Assembly: GCF_900156165.1 (NCBI RefSeq) | Contig: NZ_FTMY01000005.1 | Coordinates: forward strand, 1-64,000 | From: Pseudacidovorax sp. RU35E | GTDB lineage: Bacteria; Pseudomonadota; Gammaproteobacteria; Burkholderiales; Burkholderiaceae_C | Direction: 5' to 3' | Length of the DNA stretch: 64,000 nucleotides | Shown here: piece by piece, positions 46,434 to 55,208 of the stretch | Layout of the letters: every line of letters starts with the position of its first letter | How positions within the stretch are numbered: the first letter of the stretch is position 1 | Notes under the pieces: model-generated | Database searches by the model: none | Seen by the model: only the letters and a program-made list of their open reading frames with translations | What the model was told of the DNA's origin: nothing | Program-made: the position numbers and the translations under genes

Positions 46434-47615
46434 ATGCATTACCTTCGACTGCCTGCCATCCCTCTCGCCGCTGCGGCATTGCTGGGGCATTTCGCCGCCC
46501 ATGCCCAGAACTATCCGGTGACGCCCGCCCAGCGCGCTGTCGCCCAGCAGACGGCCCAGCAAGGCGTGCCCCTTTCCGAACTGGCCCCCAACGCCCCCGA
46601 CGAATACACCGTCAAGCGCGGGGACACGCTCTGGGCCATCTCGCGCATGTACCTGCGCCGGCCCTGGCGCTGGCCCGAGCTGTGGGGCATGAACCTGAAC
46701 GAGATCGCCAATCCGCACCGCATCTACCCTGGCCAAGTGCTGTACCTGGACAAGAGCGGCGGTCGGGCCCGCCTCAGCCTGCGCCGCGGCGCAGGCGGCA
46801 GCGGCGACACCGTCAAGCTGTCGCCACGCACACGCTATGACTCGGCCGCCAACATGGCGCTGCCAACGCTCGATCCGAGCCGCATCGACGCCTTCCTGAC
46901 CGAGCCGCTGGTGGTGGAGGAGGGCACGCTGGCCGCCGCCCCGCGCATCGTGGCGGGCAATGACGAGCGCGTGCTGCTGTCGCGCGGCGACCGGGCCTAC
47001 GTCCGCGGCCAGCCGGGTTCGCCCCTGGTCGAGCCGGCAGGGCCGCTGCCGCAGTACCGCGTCTTCCGCAATGCCACGCCGCTCAAGGATCCGGGCACGG
47101 GCGAAATCCTCGGCTATGAGGCGCAGTATGTCGGCCGTGTCCGCCTGGTGCGTGGTGAGTCGCAGACGCCGGCCACCGACTCGGCCCCCGGGGTCGCCGT
47201 GCCGGCCTCGGTCGACGTGATCGCTGCCCGCGAAGAGATGCGTGCCGGCGACCGCCTGCTGCCCGAACCGCCCGAGCAGCTGATCAGCTACGTGCCGCGC
47301 GCGCCGGCGCAGCCGGTCGAGGGCGGCCGCATCGTCTCGATCTATGGCAACGGCGTGCAGTACGCCGGCCAGAACCAGGTGGTGACCATCAACAAGGGCC
47401 TGCGCGATGGCATCGAGAGCGGCAACGTGCTGGCGATCCTCAAGAGCGGCCAGACCATCGTCGACCGCACCGGGGGCGATAAAGAAACCCTCAAGCTCCC
47501 CGACGAGCGCATCGGCCTGCTGATGGTGTTCCGTCCCTTCGAGCGCGTCTCGTACGCGTTGGTGCTCGAGATCACCGACACGCCCCGTGCGGGCGACCGC
47601 CTCGCCAATCCCTGA
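46434..47615 (+). CDS. LysM-domain periplasmic protein
   Basis: The 393-residue protein has a signal peptide (cleavage near AAHAQ). A single LysM domain follows: [41 protein letters not shown] and QVLYL, where the family binds peptidoglycan. The rest (about 110-393) has no recognised domain and carries several strand-rich blocks, such as [20 protein letters not shown] and [19 protein letters not shown]-like ends. Genes of this kind lie upstream of dprA and divergent from def in many beta-proteobacteria. Confidence 0.9.
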   Translation: MHYLRLPAIPLAAAALLGHFAAHAQNYPVTPAQRAVAQQTAQQGVPLSELAPNAPDEYTVKRGDTLWAISRMYLRRPWRWPELWGMNLNEIANPHRIYPGQVLYLDKSGGRARLSLRRGAGGSGDTVKLSPRTRYDSAANMALPTLDPSRIDAFLTEPLVVEEGTLAAAPRIVAGNDERVLLSRGDRAYVRGQPGSPLVEPAGPLPQYRVFRNATPLKDPGTGEILGYEAQYVGRVRLVRGESQTPATDSAPGVAVPASVDVIAAREEMRAGDRLLPEPPEQLISYVPRAPAQPVEGGRIVSIYGNGVQYAGQNQVVTINKGLRDGIESGNVLAILKSGQTIVDRTGGDKETLKLPDERIGLLMVFRPFERVSYALVLEITDTPRAGDRLANP

Positions 47616-47630
47616 CAACAAGGGCGTGGG

Positions 47631-48809
47631 GTGGAGAGGGAGGATCTGGCGGGCTGGCTGCGGCTGGCCCTGGCCCCCGGTGTAGGGGCAGGTACTGCAA
47701 GAAGGCTGCTCACCGCCTTCGGATGGCCGGATGCGGTGTTCGCGCAACCGGCCGCCGCCCTGGAGGCGCTGTGCAGTCCGGCCCAGGCCCGGGCGTTGCT
47801 GAACGAGCAGGAGGGCTTTACCGCCACGCTCGAGCGAACCCGCGAGTGGCTGGACGCCACGGGCCCCGCGGGCGCCGCGCATCGCATCGTCGCGCTGGGC
47901 GACGCAGCCTACCCGCCGGGCCTGCTGGAAATCGCCGATCCCCCTCTGATCCTCTATCTGCTCGGTCCCGCCGAACTGGTGGATGCGCCGCTGCCCTGCG
48001 ATGGCCTGGCCATCGTGGGCAGCCGCAACCCCACGCCGCAGGGCGGCATCGACGCCCGTCTCTTCGCGCGTGCACTGGCCGAGGCCGGACTGCCGATCGT
48101 CTCGGGTCTCGCCCTGGGTGTGGACGGCGCCGCGCATGAAGGCGCGCTGGAGGCCGCCAATGCCGGCGACGGCCTGCTGTCGACCATCGCGGTCGTCGGC
48201 ACGGGGCTCGACCGCGTCTATCCGGCGCGCCACCGGGCCCTGGCCTGCCGCATCGCGGCCCGGGGCGTGATCCTCAGCGAGCAGCCGCTGGGCACGCCGC
48301 CGCTCACGGCCAACTTCCCCCGCCGCAACCGGCTGATCTCCGCCCTCTCGCAGGGCACGCTGGTGGTGGAGGCGGCGCTGGCCTCCGGCTCGCTGATCAC
48401 CGCGCGCTGCGCGGTCGAGCAGGGCAAGGAGGTGTTCGCCATCCCCGGCTCCATCCACTCGCCGCAGTCGCGGGGCTGTCATGCCTTGATCCGCCAGGGC
48501 GCCAAGCTGGTGGAAACCGCGGCAGATGTGCTGGAGGAACTGCGCCGGCCCGCCGTGGCATCCGCCCCGACCACGCTTTCTCTTTTCGACGCGCAAGCCG
48601 ATGAAGGCAATGGGTTGGCTGGGGTCGCGTCAGACGAGGGCGAGGTACTGCTCCAGCACCTCGGCCATGCGCCGGCCACCCTGGACGCGCTCTGCGCGCG
48701 CACGGGCCTGCCCACCCCTGTCCTGCAGGCGCGGCTTCTGGAACTCGAACTGGACGGGCGTGTGGGCCGGCTGCCTGGCGGTCTGTTCCAGCGCATCGAA
48801 CAAGGCTGA
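47631..48809 (+). CDS. dprA: DNA processing protein DprA
   Basis: The 392-residue DNA-uptake/recombination mediator loads RecA on incoming single-stranded DNA. The start is GTG 47631. After an N-terminal SAM-like domain (EDLAGWLRLALAPGVG) comes the Rossmann core: LAIVGSRNPTPQG, VSGLALGVDGAAHEGAL and NFPRRNRLISALSQGTLVVEA. A winged-helix DML1/DprA tail (about 325-392) includes [21 protein letters not shown]. It follows the LysM gene by 15 bp. Confidence 0.95.
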   Translation: MEREDLAGWLRLALAPGVGAGTARRLLTAFGWPDAVFAQPAAALEALCSPAQARALLNEQEGFTATLERTREWLDATGPAGAAHRIVALGDAAYPPGLLEIADPPLILYLLGPAELVDAPLPCDGLAIVGSRNPTPQGGIDARLFARALAEAGLPIVSGLALGVDGAAHEGALEAANAGDGLLSTIAVVGTGLDRVYPARHRALACRIAARGVILSEQPLGTPPLTANFPRRNRLISALSQGTLVVEAALASGSLITARCAVEQGKEVFAIPGSIHSPQSRGCHALIRQGAKLVETAADVLEELRRPAVASAPTTLSLFDAQADEGNGLAGVASDEGEVLLQHLGHAPATLDALCARTGLPTPVLQARLLELELDGRVGRLPGGLFQRIEQG

Positions 48810-48839
48810 AGGCGGCCAAGTCGTTCGGCCGCCAGCCCC

Positions 48840-51338
48840 TCAACTCAGCAGGCGCTCCGGATTGGCATCGATCTTGGCCAGCGCCTCGCGGGTGGCGCGC
48901 ACGGTCAGCGTCTCCTCTTCCGCCGGCACCAGCAGGCCGCCGTGCAGGTAGGCGGCCAGTCGCTGCGCCTGGATCAGGAACTGACGGCCGTCCGGCGAGC
49001 CGAACAGATGAAGCTGGCGGTGCTTGCTGCGCCAGACGAACTGCACCTGGCTCGGCCGGCCGTTGTGGTCGAGCAGGAACCACGCGCCGATCTGCAGCGC
49101 GTTGGCCCATTCCAGCGCCTCCGGCGGCGCTTCGGCGCCGTTGTTGGGCAGCACCTCCATCGAGGACACGTCGATGCCCAGCAGCAGTTCGAGGTTGGTC
49201 GAATCGAGCGCCAGCGGCTCGGCGCTTTCGTCTCCGATGACGGCTTCGAGGTTGGCGAGCCGCCCGGCCAGGTTCTCGATCTGTGCCACCGGAATGCTCT
49301 CGGTCTTGGCCGTGAAGGCGTCCGACAGCGTGCGGCCCAGCGTCTTGATGTGGTCTTCCTGCGGCTGGCCGGTCAGGCCCATCAGGTCCATGCCCTGGCG
49401 CAGCCGCTGGAGCAGCGAGGGCAGGGCCTGGATCATGCGGGCGCGCTCGCTGCGGCTGGGCTTGGCACTCGCGGCCCAGACCAGCTCGGAGGCCACGCGC
49501 CGCAACTGCGCCGTCTGCTCGTCCTGCGCGCCGTACTTGAGCGCGCCGATGGCCAGCACCTCCGCCCAGACCTTGAACAGGAACTCGCGGATCTCTTCGC
49601 GCACCGGCATGTCGTTGAGCATCTTGCGAAGCTCGATGGTGTACTGGATGGCCAGCGTCTCCTTCTGCTCGACCTGCTGGGCGACGCTCATCACCTTCTG
49701 GGTGGCGTCGTTCTGCGTCAGGTACTTGGAAAGGAAGGCCACGAACTCGTCGTAGACCAGCTTGAAGACGCGCTGGCCGGTCTCGGGGTACTGCTCGATC
49801 ACCTGCACCACGCGGCGGATCTCGCCTTCGAGCGCGCTGCCCGAGATGGCGGCCGCGTCGAAGCCCATCACCACCGAGCCCATGCGGTCGATCAGCATGC
49901 GCGCCGGGTGCTGCAGCGTGGCAAAGAATTCCGCATCGGCCACCGCCACCCGCAGCACGGGCATCTGCAGCCGTGCGAACCACACGCGCACCGAGAAGGG
50001 AATGCGCTCCTCCGCCAGGATGGACTGGAACATCAGCGCCACCACCTCCACCGTCGCCTTGTCGGCCGAGGTGGGCGCGCGGCGCTTGAGTTCACCGCTC
50101 TGGCGACGCAGGTCGTTCTGCGCGCGCTGCATCAGCGCCGGGTCGGCCACGTTCACGTACACGCCGACGTTGAATGGATAAGCCGCCTCCACGTCGGCGA
50201 TGGCGGCCGTGAAGGCCTCGGAACCGGTGTTCGAGGCCCAGCCGCGCCGATCGCCGCCCATGATGCCGATGGGCGCCGATCCGGCCGGCGCGCCATAGCC
50301 CCCATCGACCGCACCTCCTGGGCCGCCGCCCCCGCCCCCGCCGCCGCCCGGACCCCGTGCGCCGTAACCACCTGAGGTCCCGCCGCTGCCCCGCTGCCAG
50401 CCGGCATCGGGTGCGAAGCCGCTATGGCTGCCGGTGCCTGTGGGGGGCGCACTCGCACCGGGGGCGTTGTTGCCGCCGTTCGTCACCACGCCGCCGATGA
50501 TGCGCCGCAGCCGCCCCAGCACGGCACTCGCCTGCTGACGCGCCGAGGCGATGGCACCCACGGATGGCGCAGGGACCTGCGCCGCGGCCGTCTGGGGCCG
50601 GGTGCGGTCCCAGGGTCCGCTGGCCGAACCCCGGTCGGTCGAGGGGCCTCCGGCGGGCCCCAGTGGCGAAGGCGCACTGTCCGCGCCACGTCGCACCAGG
50701 CTGCGCAGCTCGATCTCCGGCATCACGCCGCGCCCGATCAGGAAGGCATTCAGATCCTGGTAGCCTTTGGTGGCGGCGTCGCCCAAATGGCCCGAGAGGA
50801 TGTCCTGCACCTGGGCCCACAGCGTCCGCGGCAGACCGGTCGACGTCCATTCCTCCACCAGGATGGACGCCAGCGTTTCGGGGCGCAGCACATCGCCCGT
50901 GGTCCAGTCGGCTCCGCTGCTGCCTTCCAGGTACTGGATGCGCAGCTTGAGTTCATTCAGCTCGAAGGGCGAGCGGTCCTGCAGGGACATCGCGAGCCGC
51001 GAGACCAGGATGCTGTTTTCCACCACCTCGTCGCCCACCAGTTCCAGGCGCAGCGCCCCGGTCGTCGATGTCCCGGCGACTCGTGTCTGCGACAACGCCT
51101 GGGTCCAGCGCTGGCGCACCGCCTCCAGCCAGCGCACCTGGTCGGCCTCCCAGGCCAGCAGATGGTCCCGGTTTTCCTGCATCTTGCGGGCCGTGCCCAC
51201 TTCGCCAGCCAGTGCCAGCAGGCGGTCGCGCACCGCCTGGACGGTGCGAGGCAAGGCGCCGTCGATGGCATGCACGAAACGCTCGCGCGACTCGCGAGCG
51301 AGCAGCAAGGCAGATTCGCGGGGGAGCGAAGGGCTCAT
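48840..51338 (-). CDS. DUF1631 family protein
   Basis: The 832-residue cytoplasmic-looking protein belongs to the DUF1631 family (sometimes labelled thymidine phosphorylase by mistake), common in beta- and gamma-proteobacteria. N-terminal helical part: ALLLARESRERFVHAIDG, QENRDHLLAWEADQ and ELVGDEVVENSILVSRLAMSLQ. A Gly- and Pro-rich linker follows (about residues 295-360, runs of up to nine Gly). The C-terminal half has RVWFARLQMPVLRVAVADAEFF, HPARMLIDRMGS and KLVYDEFVAFL. Function is not established. It converges with dprA. Confidence 0.88.
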   Translation of the reverse strand: MSPSLPRESALLLARESRERFVHAIDGALPRTVQAVRDRLLALAGEVGTARKMQENRDHLLAWEADQVRWLEAVRQRWTQALSQTRVAGTSTTGALRLELVGDEVVENSILVSRLAMSLQDRSPFELNELKLRIQYLEGSSGADWTTGDVLRPETLASILVEEWTSTGLPRTLWAQVQDILSGHLGDAATKGYQDLNAFLIGRGVMPEIELRSLVRRGADSAPSPLGPAGGPSTDRGSASGPWDRTRPQTAAAQVPAPSVGAIASARQQASAVLGRLRRIIGGVVTNGGNNAPGASAPPTGTGSHSGFAPDAGWQRGSGGTSGGYGARGPGGGGGGGGGPGGAVDGGYGAPAGSAPIGIMGGDRRGWASNTGSEAFTAAIADVEAAYPFNVGVYVNVADPALMQRAQNDLRRQSGELKRRAPTSADKATVEVVALMFQSILAEERIPFSVRVWFARLQMPVLRVAVADAEFFATLQHPARMLIDRMGSVVMGFDAAAISGSALEGEIRRVVQVIEQYPETGQRVFKLVYDEFVAFLSKYLTQNDATQKVMSVAQQVEQKETLAIQYTIELRKMLNDMPVREEIREFLFKVWAEVLAIGALKYGAQDEQTAQLRRVASELVWAASAKPSRSERARMIQALPSLLQRLRQGMDLMGLTGQPQEDHIKTLGRTLSDAFTAKTESIPVAQIENLAGRLANLEAVIGDESAEPLALDSTNLELLLGIDVSSMEVLPNNGAEAPPEALEWANALQIGAWFLLDHNGRPSQVQFVWRSKHRQLHLFGSPDGRQFLIQAQRLAAYLHGGLLVPAEEETLTVRATREALAKIDANPERLLS

Positions 51339-51584
51339 GGCGACAGGGAGCGCATCGGCGCGGGCGGTGAACGAGCGTTCACGCGTCGAGCAGGGATGCG
51401 GAACGAAGAAGGTGAATTGTTGTTAACTCAAGCAGGTCAAATGTAAATGAGGCCGGCGGTGCGCTGTATACGGGGCCAGCCCATGCCCTGGAGCCGAAGT
51501 CAGAAAAAACCACGAGCACGTCACGTATCCCGCATCGCGTGGCCCGCCTTGATTGCGCCGCCCAGCCGCGGGCAGGCACGGCCC
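51339..51584. other. Intergenic region upstream of the DUF1631 gene
   Basis: No gene is seen. It contains an AT-rich stretch (about 51411-51450) with GTTAAC and a TTGACC box on the minus strand that could serve the DUF1631 gene, but no good -10 partner. The rest is featureless up to the secF terminator. Confidence 0.3.
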
Positions 51585-51614
51585 AAAAAGAAAAACCCGG
51601 CCTGGGCCGGGTTT
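51585..51614 (-). terminator. Terminator after secF
   Basis: AAACCCGGCC (51593-51602) pairs with GGCCGGGTTT (51605-51614). On the minus strand the stem is followed by TTTTTCTTTTT (complement of 51585-51595), a good intrinsic terminator for the secDF transcript. Confidence 0.8.
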
Positions 51615-51636
51615 GGGCTGCATGCGCAGGCGCGGA

Positions 51637-52593
51637 TCAGACCGTCGCGCCGGCATTCGGATCGTTCGGATCCTCGTCGCGCTTGACCGGACCGCCCTTG
51701 ATCAGGTCTTCGCGCTTCACGCCCAGCCACATGGCGATCGACGCCGCCACGAAGCAGGAGGAATAGATGCCGAAGCAGATGCCGATGGTCAGCGCCAGCG
51801 CGAAGTAGTGCAGCGTCGGGCCGCCGAAGAAGAACATCGACAGCACCACCAGCTGGGTGGAGCCGTGGGTGATGATCGTGCGGCTGATGGTGCTGGTGAT
51901 GGCGCTGTCGATGATCTCGACCGTGTCCATCTTGCGGTAGCGCCGGAAGTTCTCGCGGATCCGGTCGAAGATCACCACCGACTCGTTCACCGAATAGCCC
52001 AGCACCGCCAGCACCGCCGCCAGCACCGCCAGTGAGAACTCCCACTGAAAGAAGGCGAAGAAGCCCAGGATGATCACCACGTCGTGCAGGTTGGCGAGCA
52101 CCGTGGAGAGGGCGAACTTCCATTCGAAGCGGAAGGCCAGGTAGATCATGATGCCCACCACCACCATGCCCAGCGCCTTGAGGCCGTTGGTGGTGAGTTC
52201 GTCGCCCACCTGCGGGCCGACGAACTCGTTGCGGCGCAACTGCACCGACGGGTCGACCGTCTTGAGGGCGGTCATCACGCGGTTGCTCTGCTCCTGCGAA
52301 CTCACGCCCTTCTGGGCGGGCAGGCGGATCATCACGTCGCGCGAGCTGCCGAAGTTCTGCACCTGCACGTCCTGGTAGCCCAGGCCGCTGACGGCGCCGC
52401 GCACCTTGTCGAGTTCGGCCGCCTGCGGGTAGTTCACTTCCATCACCGTGCCGCCGGTGAACTCCACCGACAGGTGCAGCCCGCGGTGGAACAGGAAGAA
52501 GACGGCAAGGACGAAGGTGATGATCGAGATCGCGTTCAGCACCTTGGCATAGCGCATGAACGGGATGGTGCGGTGGATGCGGAAGAATTCCAT
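51637..52593 (-). CDS. secF: Protein translocase subunit SecF
   Basis: The 318-residue membrane protein works with SecD to drive the late stage of protein export with the proton gradient. The family start MEFFRIHRTIPFMRY is followed by SVEFTGGTVMEV, YQDVQVQNFGSSRDVMIRLP and VLGYSVNESVVIFDRIRENFRR. A C-terminal block of helices ends in VKREDLI and an acidic tail. It follows secD by 24 bp. Confidence 0.97.
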   Translation of the reverse strand: MEFFRIHRTIPFMRYAKVLNAISIITFVLAVFFLFHRGLHLSVEFTGGTVMEVNYPQAAELDKVRGAVSGLGYQDVQVQNFGSSRDVMIRLPAQKGVSSQEQSNRVMTALKTVDPSVQLRRNEFVGPQVGDELTTNGLKALGMVVVGIMIYLAFRFEWKFALSTVLANLHDVVIILGFFAFFQWEFSLAVLAAVLAVLGYSVNESVVIFDRIRENFRRYRKMDTVEIIDSAITSTISRTIITHGSTQLVVLSMFFFGGPTLHYFALALTIGICFGIYSSCFVAASIAMWLGVKREDLIKGGPVKRDEDPNDPNAGATV

Positions 52594-52617
52594 GGTCGTT
52601 GTGCTCCGTGCCGCTGA

Positions 52618-54504
52618 TTACTTGGCCTTGGCCAGGGCCGTCGCTTCGGCCTGTCCCGGGCGCCAGACGGTGCCGATGGACACGCTCTTGAGCTTCTTCT
52701 TGCGGCCGTACCAGAGGTTCACCAGGCCGCGCGAGAAGAGCACGGCCGAGAACATCGAGGTGACGATGCCGATGCAGTGCACCACCGCGAAGCCGCGCAC
52801 CGGGCCCGAGCCGAAGGCCAGCAGCGCCAGGCCCGCGATCAGCGTCGTCACGTTGGAGTCGAGGATGGTGCCCCACGCCCGGTCGTAGCCGGCATGGATG
52901 GCGGCCTGCGGCGAGGCGCCGTTTCGCAGTTCCTCGCGCACGCGCTCGTTGATCAGCACGTTGGAGTCGATGGCCACGCCGATGGCCAGCGCCATGGCCG
53001 CGATACCGGGCAGCGTGAGCGTCGCCTGCAGCATCGACAGGATGGCCACCAGCAGCAGCAGGTTCACGGCGAGCGCAATGGACGAGAACACGCCGAACAG
53101 CGCGTAGTACACGCACATGAACACCATGATCGCCAGGAAGCCGTAGGCCACGCTCTTGAAGCCCATGGCGATGTTGTCGGCACCCAGGCTCGGGCCGATG
53201 GTGCGCTCTTCGATGATCTCCATCGGCGCGGCCAGCGAGCCGGCGCGCAGCAGCAGGGCCAGGTCGTTGGCCTCGACCACGTTCATCGAGCCGGAGATCT
53301 GGAAGCGGGTGCCCAGCTCGCCGTTGATCGATGGCGCCGTCAGCACTTCGCCCTTGCCCTTCTCGAACAGCAGGATGGCCAGGCGCTTGCGGTAGTTCTC
53401 GCGGCTGACGTCGCGCATGATGCGGCCGCCCTTGGCGTCCACGCTGAGGTCGACCTTGGGCTGCTGCGTCTGCGAGTCGAAGCCCGGCTGCGCATCGGTG
53501 AGGTTCTCGCCACTGATGATGACCTGCTTCTTGACGATCACCGGACGGCCTTCGCGGTCCAGGAAGCGCTCGGAGCCGAAGGGCACCGGGCCCGTGCCCA
53601 GTTCGGCGGCGCGGCCTTCGGTGCTTTCGTCCACCAGGCGCAGTTCCAGCGTGGCGGTACGGCCCAGGATTTCCTTGGCCTTGGCCGTGTCCTGCACACC
53701 GGGCAGCTGCACGATGATGCGGTCCAGGCCCTGCTGCTGGATCACCGGCTCGGCCACGCCCAGTTCGTTGATCCGGTTGTGCAGCGTGGTGATGTTCTGC
53801 TTGAGGGCGCTGTCTTCCAGGCGGCGGGCCGCCTCGGGCTTGATGGTCACGGCCAGCTTGTAGTCGCTGCCGTCCTGGCTGGCGGTGGCCGCGAGGTCGG
53901 CGAACTGGTCCTGGATGATGTTCTGCGTGGCCTGCTGGGCGGCGGCATCGCGCAGGCGCACCTCGATGGCCTGGCCATTGCGCATGACGGCGGCGCCGCG
54001 GATGTTCTTGTCGCGCAGGGCCGTGCGCAGGTCGCTGGCGAAGGTCTCGGCGCGCTTGTCCAGGGCGCCCTGCATGTCCACCTGCAGCATGAAGTGCACG
54101 CCGCCGCGCAGGTCCAGGCCCAGGTACATCGGGAAGGCATGCAGTGCCGACAGCCAGGTCGGCGAGCGCGACACCAGGTTCAGCGCCACCACGTAGGGTG
54201 CGTCGTTGGCATCGGGCACCAGCGCATGCTGCAGCACGTCGCGGGCCTTGAGCTGCTCGTCGGTGCTGCCGAAGCGGGCGCGGATGGAACTGGCATCCAG
54301 CGTCAGCATGTCGGGCGTGAGGTTGGCGGCCTTGAGCGCCGCCTCCACCCGCTGCTGCGTCGAGGCGTCCACCTTGACGGTGGACTTGGCAGGCGAGACC
54401 TGCACGGCCGGCGCCTCGCCGAAGAGATTGGGCAGGGTGTAGATCAGCCCCACCAGCAGCACGATCACCATGATCGCGTACTTCCAGACCGGATAGCGGT
54501 TCAT
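52618..54504 (-). CDS. secD: Protein translocase subunit SecD
   Basis: The 628-residue SecD begins MNRYPVWKYAIMVIVLLVGLIYTLPNLFG. It has LGLDLRGGVHFMLQVD, the periplasmic P1 domain, RIIVQLPGVQDTAKAKEILGRTATLEL, and a membrane half with AMALAIGVAIDSNVLINERVREELRNG. It uses proton motive force with SecF to pull exported proteins across the membrane. A terminator-like hairpin stands between yajC and this gene. Confidence 0.97.
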   Translation of the reverse strand: MNRYPVWKYAIMVIVLLVGLIYTLPNLFGEAPAVQVSPAKSTVKVDASTQQRVEAALKAANLTPDMLTLDASSIRARFGSTDEQLKARDVLQHALVPDANDAPYVVALNLVSRSPTWLSALHAFPMYLGLDLRGGVHFMLQVDMQGALDKRAETFASDLRTALRDKNIRGAAVMRNGQAIEVRLRDAAAQQATQNIIQDQFADLAATASQDGSDYKLAVTIKPEAARRLEDSALKQNITTLHNRINELGVAEPVIQQQGLDRIIVQLPGVQDTAKAKEILGRTATLELRLVDESTEGRAAELGTGPVPFGSERFLDREGRPVIVKKQVIISGENLTDAQPGFDSQTQQPKVDLSVDAKGGRIMRDVSRENYRKRLAILLFEKGKGEVLTAPSINGELGTRFQISGSMNVVEANDLALLLRAGSLAAPMEIIEERTIGPSLGADNIAMGFKSVAYGFLAIMVFMCVYYALFGVFSSIALAVNLLLLVAILSMLQATLTLPGIAAMALAIGVAIDSNVLINERVREELRNGASPQAAIHAGYDRAWGTILDSNVTTLIAGLALLAFGSGPVRGFAVVHCIGIVTSMFSAVLFSRGLVNLWYGRKKKLKSVSIGTVWRPGQAEATALAKAK

Positions 54505-54541
54505 CGCTGGATACCTAAGGAATCGAGACGCCGGATGCGCT

Positions 54542-54573
54542 CAAAAAGAGAGGCTGCCCGTGAGGCAGCCTCT
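54542..54573 (-). terminator. Terminator-like hairpin between yajC and secD
   Basis: A 10-bp stem AGAGGCTGCC (54549-54558) with GGCAGCCTCT (54564-54573) is, on the minus strand, followed by CTTTTTGA. It begins 9 bp after the yajC stop and precedes secD by about 38 bp. It should reduce read-through from yajC into secDF. Confidence 0.75.
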
Positions 54574-54581
54574 GCGCCTAA

Positions 54582-54911
54582 TTACTTGTAGCTGCCCTTG
54601 GGGAGCACTTGAACGACCGCGCTGCGCTGCACCTTGATCTCGACGCCGTTGGAGACTTCGAGCGTCAGGAACTGGTCGCCCATGGCGCTGATGCGACCGA
54701 CCACGCCACCGGCGGTGGCCACGTCGTCGCCCTTGGCGAGCGCGTCGAGCATGGCGCGCGTTTCCTTCTGGCGCTTCATCTGGGGCCGGATCATCACAAA
54801 GTACAGCACCACGAACATCAGCACCAGCGGCAGCATGCTGGTGAGCGAAGACATCATGTCGCCGCCACCGGCGGCAGGTGCGGTCTGGGCGAAAGCGGAG
54901 GAAATGAACAA
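54582..54911 (-). CDS. yajC: Preprotein translocase accessory protein YajC, TTG start
   Basis: The 109-residue single-helix membrane protein is part of the SecDF-YajC complex. It begins (as Met) FISSAFAQTAPAAGGGDMMS, exactly the family N-terminus, so the start is TTG 54911, with GGAGA 6 bp before it. The helix LTSMLPLVLMFVVLYFVMIRPQMKRQKE and the soluble part GDDVATAGGVVGRISAMGDQFLTLEVSNGVEIKVQRSAV are typical. The longer upstream open frame is not conserved-looking. Confidence 0.95.
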   Translation of the reverse strand: MFISSAFAQTAPAAGGGDMMSSLTSMLPLVLMFVVLYFVMIRPQMKRQKETRAMLDALAKGDDVATAGGVVGRISAMGDQFLTLEVSNGVEIKVQRSAVVQVLPKGSYK

Positions 54912-55208
54912 GGGAGGTCTCCAGGAGAGCGGATGGGGTCTGACCGCAGGCGGTGCCCGCGGTTCCTGGGCGGCCGGTTCGCTGGAAGCGGGGCCGCCGG
55001 TGCACGAAGAGGCCCACGAGGGGAGGGCTTCGCACAACCGGCGGATTGTATGCGGGGGGTCTTGACGGGCCGGCGTCAAGCCGGCAGGCAGTGCGGGATA
55101 TTCGCACGCCGGCATGCCCCCGGGCTGGAGAGACCAAGCTCAGCCCGCACAGCCTTTAGGTAACCGACTGGCACCGGGCCGAAAGGCGGGGCGGCGCGTG
55201 GGTCGGGT
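54912..55208. other. Intergenic region upstream of yajC
   Basis: No gene is seen. A good -10 box TACAAT on the minus strand (complement of 55045-55050) lies about 130 bp upstream of yajC. Nearby a 7-bp inverted repeat, CTTGACG-GGCCGG-CGTCAAG (55061-55080), contains TTGACG but 23 bp from that -10, too far for a normal -35. It could be an operator. The rest is featureless. Confidence 0.35.
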
